Below, in pieces: positions 11,566-64,000 of a stretch of DNA of 64,000 nt (the first letter of the stretch is position 1; each line of letters begins with the position of its first letter). Made by a program: the position numbers and the translations under genes. Source of the DNA: Gigantopelta aegis (taxonomy: Eukaryota; Mollusca; Gastropoda; Neomphalida; Peltospiridae); assembly GCF_016097555.1 (NCBI RefSeq), contig NC_054702.1, forward strand, positions 88,114,905 through 88,178,904. Reading direction: 5' to 3'. The notes beneath the pieces are model-generated. The model did no database searches, was not told the origin of the DNA, and was given only the letters and a program-made list of their open reading frames with translations.

Positions 11566-11796
11566 GTCTCAGGTTATCGCATTTTACCCGAATATCTGTA
11601 TCATACATTTTTACCCGAATTTGAGGTTTTGCCCCAGCGCTAGGGAGGCAGTTGCCCTCCTCTCCTGTCTCGTACACGTTTGCGACAGTAAATGATCTAC
11701 ATCCTTAAATCGGAAAACATAGTAGGGTGTCCTCTTTTTGATATAAATGTAATTATGAGAACATTGTGTTTGTGTTAAGTATTTTTCAACATTTTC

Positions 11797-12060
11797 GAAA
11801 GAAAGAAAGAAAGGTTTTATTTAACGACGCACTCAACACATTTTATTTACGGTTATATGGCGTCAGACATATGGTTAAGGACCACACAGATTTTGAGAGG
11901 AAACCCGCTGTCGCCACTACATGGGCTACTCTTTCCGATTAGCAGCAAGGGATCTTTTATTTGCGCTTCCCACAGGCAGGATAGCACAAACCATGGCCTT
12001 TGTTGAACCAGTTATGGATCACTGGTCGGTGCAAGTGGTTTACACCTACCCATTGAGCGT
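11797..12060 (-). mobile_element. SINE, tail 1, 5'-truncated head A
   Basis: (CTTT)n and 'ttatttaacgacgcactcaacac' on + mark the 3' end. The core is intact. Similarity stops near 12060 ('cccattgagcgttaaaacgg'), before the tRNA-like head. Confidence 0.8.
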
Positions 12061-12359
12061 TAAAACGGTTGAAACTAGAACTCGATTCCATAATCGTTTC
12101 TTTTCAGACGCACGTGCCATTTTAAAAATACAAAACATGCATTTTATGATATTAAAAACACCAGGATGACCAGAAACACTTTGGATGTACGGAAATGGAT
12201 AATCTAAACAATAAAATCTTAGTAATGACTGATTTCAGTTACAAAAACAGCTCTAATAGTAAAACATTTGTCTACAGTGTTTAAAAACTAGGGTATATCG
12301 CCTTAATGTACTAAAAAAAGACAAACAAACAAAAACAACACACACCCATTATATACACT

Positions 12360-12510
12360 ATCTCACAGACAGGATAGCACATACCACGGCCTTTGATACA
12401 CCAGTTGTGGTGCACTTGCTAGAACGAGAAATAGCCTTATGGGTCCACTGACTTTGATCGATCCCAGACCGACCACGCATTAGGCGAGCACTTTACCACT
12501 GGGCTACGTG
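12360..12510 (-). mobile_element. SINE fragment, head B only
   Basis: On the minus strand: 'cgtagcccagtggtaaagtgctcgcctaatgcg' through 'ggccgtggtatgtgctatcctgtctgtg'. It stops before the core motif. Confidence 0.75.
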
Positions 12511-12589
12511 CCGCCCCTGCGAGTGCCTATGATAGGTGCCACCGGTGGAGCATTTCATTTATATAACTTTTTTTTCGTTCGCTATATCT

Positions 12590-12978
12590 TTACCGGCCTC
12601 GGTGGCGTCGTGGCAGGCCATCGGTCTACAGGCTGATAGGTACTGGGTTCGGATCCCAGTCGAGGCATGGGATTTTTAATCCAGATACCGACTCCAAACC
12701 CTGAGTGAGTGCTCCGCAAGGCTCAATGGGTAGGTGTAAACCACTTGCACCGACCAGTGATCCATAACTGGTTCAACAAAGGCCATGGTTTGTGCTATCC
12801 TGCCTGTGGGAAGCGCAAATGAAAGATCCCTTGCTGATAATCGGAAGAGTAGCCCATGTAGTGGCGACAGCGGGTTTCCTCTCAAAATCTGTGTGGTCCT
12901 TAACCATATGTCTGACGCCATATAACCGTAAATAAAATGTGTTGAGTGCGTCGTTAAATAAAACATTTCTTTCTTTCT
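12590..12978 (+). mobile_element. SINE, head A / tail 1, full length
   Basis: Same organisation as 5215-5606. It is flanked by a 16-bp target duplication TTCGTTCGCTATATCT (12574-12589 and 12979-12994). Confidence 0.9.
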
Positions 12979-13002
12979 TTCGTTCGCTATATCTCGTTCC
13001 AG

Positions 13003-13168
13003 TCAGTACACCATGACTGGTACATATAAAGAATTCTTTGCTACTAATGTAGCGGGTTTCCTCTCTAAGACTATATGTCAAAATGACCAATGTTTAACAT
13101 CCAGTATTATAGCTGATGATTCAATGTGCTCTAGTGGCACTGTTAAACAAAACAAACATTAACTTTAA
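13003..13168 (+). mobile_element. SINE fragment, tail 2
   Basis: Contains 'gtagcgggtttcctctctaagactatatgtcaaaatgacc' and 'aatgtgctctagtggcactgttaaacaaaac'. The head is missing. Confidence 0.65.
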
Positions 13169-13200
13169 ACTCTGGGTAGGATCCGGTACCAAGAGACGAA

Positions 13201-13578
13201 AGAAGTGTTTTATTTAACGACGCACTCAACACATTTTATTTATGGTTATATGGCGTCAGACATATGGTTAAGGACCACACAGATTTTGAGAGGAAACCCG
13301 CTGTCGCCACTACATGAGCTACTCTTCCGATTAGCAGCAAGGGATCTTTTATTTGCGTTTCCCACAGGCAGGATAACACAAACCATGGCCTTTGTTGAAC
13401 CAGTTATGGATCACTGGTCGGTGCAAGTGGTTTACACATACCCATTGAGCATTGCGGAGCACTCACTCAGGGTTTGGAGTCGGTATCTGGATTAAAAATC
13501 CCATGCCTCGATTGGGATCCGAACCCAGTACCTACCAGCCTGAGACCGATGGCCTGCCACGACGCCACCGAGGCCGGT
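13201..13578 (-). mobile_element. SINE, head A / tail 1, full length
   Basis: Reverse orientation, ending at 'gccaccgaggccggt'. It has a 12-bp target duplication CCAAGAGACGAA (13189-13200 and 13579-13590). Confidence 0.9.
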
Positions 13579-13590
13579 CCAAGAGACGAA

Positions 13591-14159
13591 CCCAGGACGA
13601 TCCGATAGCTTAACCGCTACATCATTAAGACCAGAAAATTTGGCGATATATATTGACCCCTTTAACAATATCCTAACGCATTTTCTGCAGCTTTTGATTT
13701 TAAATCACGATATTTGTTTTTCGGAATAACATTTATTATTTAGACCTGAATAACAAAACAAGATAATATATTATTATACGACTTGAATTTATTTTTTTAG
13801 TAAAAATAATAATAATTTAAAAAAATTTATGGCACCGATTATACCAAAAAGTTTTAGAAAAAAAAAAGATGTGATTGGGAGGGCATGTATCCCTCTCCCC
13901 TACCCCTCTTCCCCCCTCGCTACCCATCTCTGGTGATGCCATTTGGACGCGTCTGTGTGTACGTTCGAATGGCGATTGCTTAACAAGTTTTACCGATTTA
14001 AATGTTTTTACAACAGTTTACCTGTTTAAAAATGTACGATTTATTTTGTTAACACTGACTTTTACTCGGAAATTTTATAACTGCACATTGCGTCGAAACT
14101 TTTTCACCCCTAGGGTTCGAATGAAAAATCTATGATACGAGACCATTACCATAATATAA
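13591..14159. other. Intergenic, upstream of MRCK exon 1
   Basis: AT-rich sequence with an A-run (13858-13868) and a C/T-rich stretch (13890-13925). No gene or named repeat recognised. Confidence 0.5.
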
Positions 14160-14167
14160 TGACGTCA
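14160..14167. promoter_or_regulatory. CRE-like palindrome TGACGTCA, possible promoter element
   Basis: A perfect TGACGTCA about 440 bp upstream of the MRCK start codon, at the left edge of a less AT-rich stretch (14160-14235). A match this short can occur by chance, and its use is inferred from position only. Confidence 0.3.
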
Positions 14168-14604
14168 TCCTTCCCCTATGCTGTCGATTTCCCATGATCC
14201 CTTGGGCATCTTGGGCAGCCATGTTTGCATGGTTTCTCAAGTAAAAGTCACTGATAAGTGACAAAACGAAACAATTTTAAGATAATCGCTAGTGTTGATG
14301 AACATTTAAATGATTACACCTTTACGGCTAGACAACGGACGCCCCAAGCTTTAAGATGCAAAACTGATAAGCCAATTTGGAATAGCGAAAAAGATACAAT
14401 TTTCGTAAAGGAAGTGGAAAATCGAGGTGTCAACTATGTGATGTCCAATTTACTTTAAAATCATTGTTTGTTACTTATGTTTTGTGCATTTTTCGTTATT
14501 TGTACATGTTTATGTAATTTTCAAAGATGTGATTTTCGTCGTGATAGTTGTTAAAAGCGTAGAACAAATCTGGATTCCACAGGACGGTGATTTCGGTGGA
14601 AGTC

Positions 14605-63604
<49,000 letters not shown>

Positions 63605-64000
63605 GTATGGAATTTGGCTGTTTTTAACCTTGCTTGTTTGATATGAGGACATCTTTCCTTACTAAATTATAGATACGTTTCGGGGGTGGGGAAAAATCAA
63701 TTCTCGATCTCCGAGACAGATAATTATTTTTTAAAAACATGTTTGTTGTCCCACTTCTGTCATTCCTGTTATTCTTGTCGGTCCGAAGCATGTCCGTTTT
63801 TATTATTGGAAGAAATTATATTTTTGTGCTGTTTATCTGCACGTCTTTATTTGTCTACATCAGTAAACTGATGTGCATTTTGATTCTTAAGACTTTAATT
63901 GGTCCCAAATTTAATAAAGGGTGGTCACTTGCATGCACCACTCCACTAGGCTAGACATTCGTTCAAAGTTGCTAAGTCGGTCACGAGATTAAACAGTCGT
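63605..64000 (+). other. Start of MRCK intron 36
   Basis: Donor GTATGG at 63605. No further exon is visible before the window ends. Confidence 0.7.

Noticed and set aside
12676..13495. Several ~96-codon frames with nearly identical translations here and at 11921 and 24871
   Set aside because: They are translations of SINE copies, so the similarity comes from the repeat and not from a gene family.
14258..14458. 66-codon frame just upstream of MRCK exon 1
   Set aside because: It begins with GTG, not ATG, and has no known motif. It is most likely 5' flank or 5' UTR.

Overview
The window is metazoan nuclear DNA, AT-rich, with short exons, GT/AG introns and very dense interspersed repeats. The most common repeats are tRNA-headed SINEs with an internal core containing 'tataaaagatcccttgctgc'. 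I know this SINE style from mollusc genomes, so a gastropod or bivalve is the likeliest source (inference; no marker gene for species is present).

Layout. (1) About 1.2-4.0 kb, + strand: the last five coding exons of a gene I do not recognise. Its terminal exon is followed by degenerate tandem copies of itself, one of them split by a small TIR element. (2) About 7.6-9.1 kb, - strand: a complete two-coding-exon FBXO48-type F-box gene, tail-to-tail with gene 1; a non-coding first exon may lie near 10.8 kb. (3) 14.6-63.6 kb, + strand: the first 36 coding exons of an MRCK-type kinase (CDC42BPA/CDC42BPB, fly gek). They read in order: N-terminal cap, AGC kinase, coiled coil, C1, PH and most of the CNH domain. 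The C-terminal CRIB part lies beyond the right edge. Exon phases join consistently through all 36 exons, apart from a one-base deletion in kinase exon 7.

The 17.3-kb first intron of the MRCK gene is a repeat store. It holds an apparently intact Tc1-like DD34E transposon with a 335-codon transposase ORF, several SINEs, a fold-back element and a pair of near-identical 138-bp direct repeats. Intron 8 carries a ~1.95-kb minisatellite with higher-order structure that stops only about 12 bp before exon 9. Intron 24 carries a TTAA-flanked piggyBac-like element.

The most unusual features are: three separate tandem duplications that each take the 3' part of a coding exon together with its downstream flank (gene 1 last exon; MRCK exon 16, 5 x 97 bp; MRCK exon 22, 2 x 51 bp, in frame); SINEs built modularly from two heads and two tails in all four combinations; and the exon 7 frameshift with a SINE inserted a few bases past that exon's donor. 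I found no operon, CRISPR array, rRNA or true tRNA gene.
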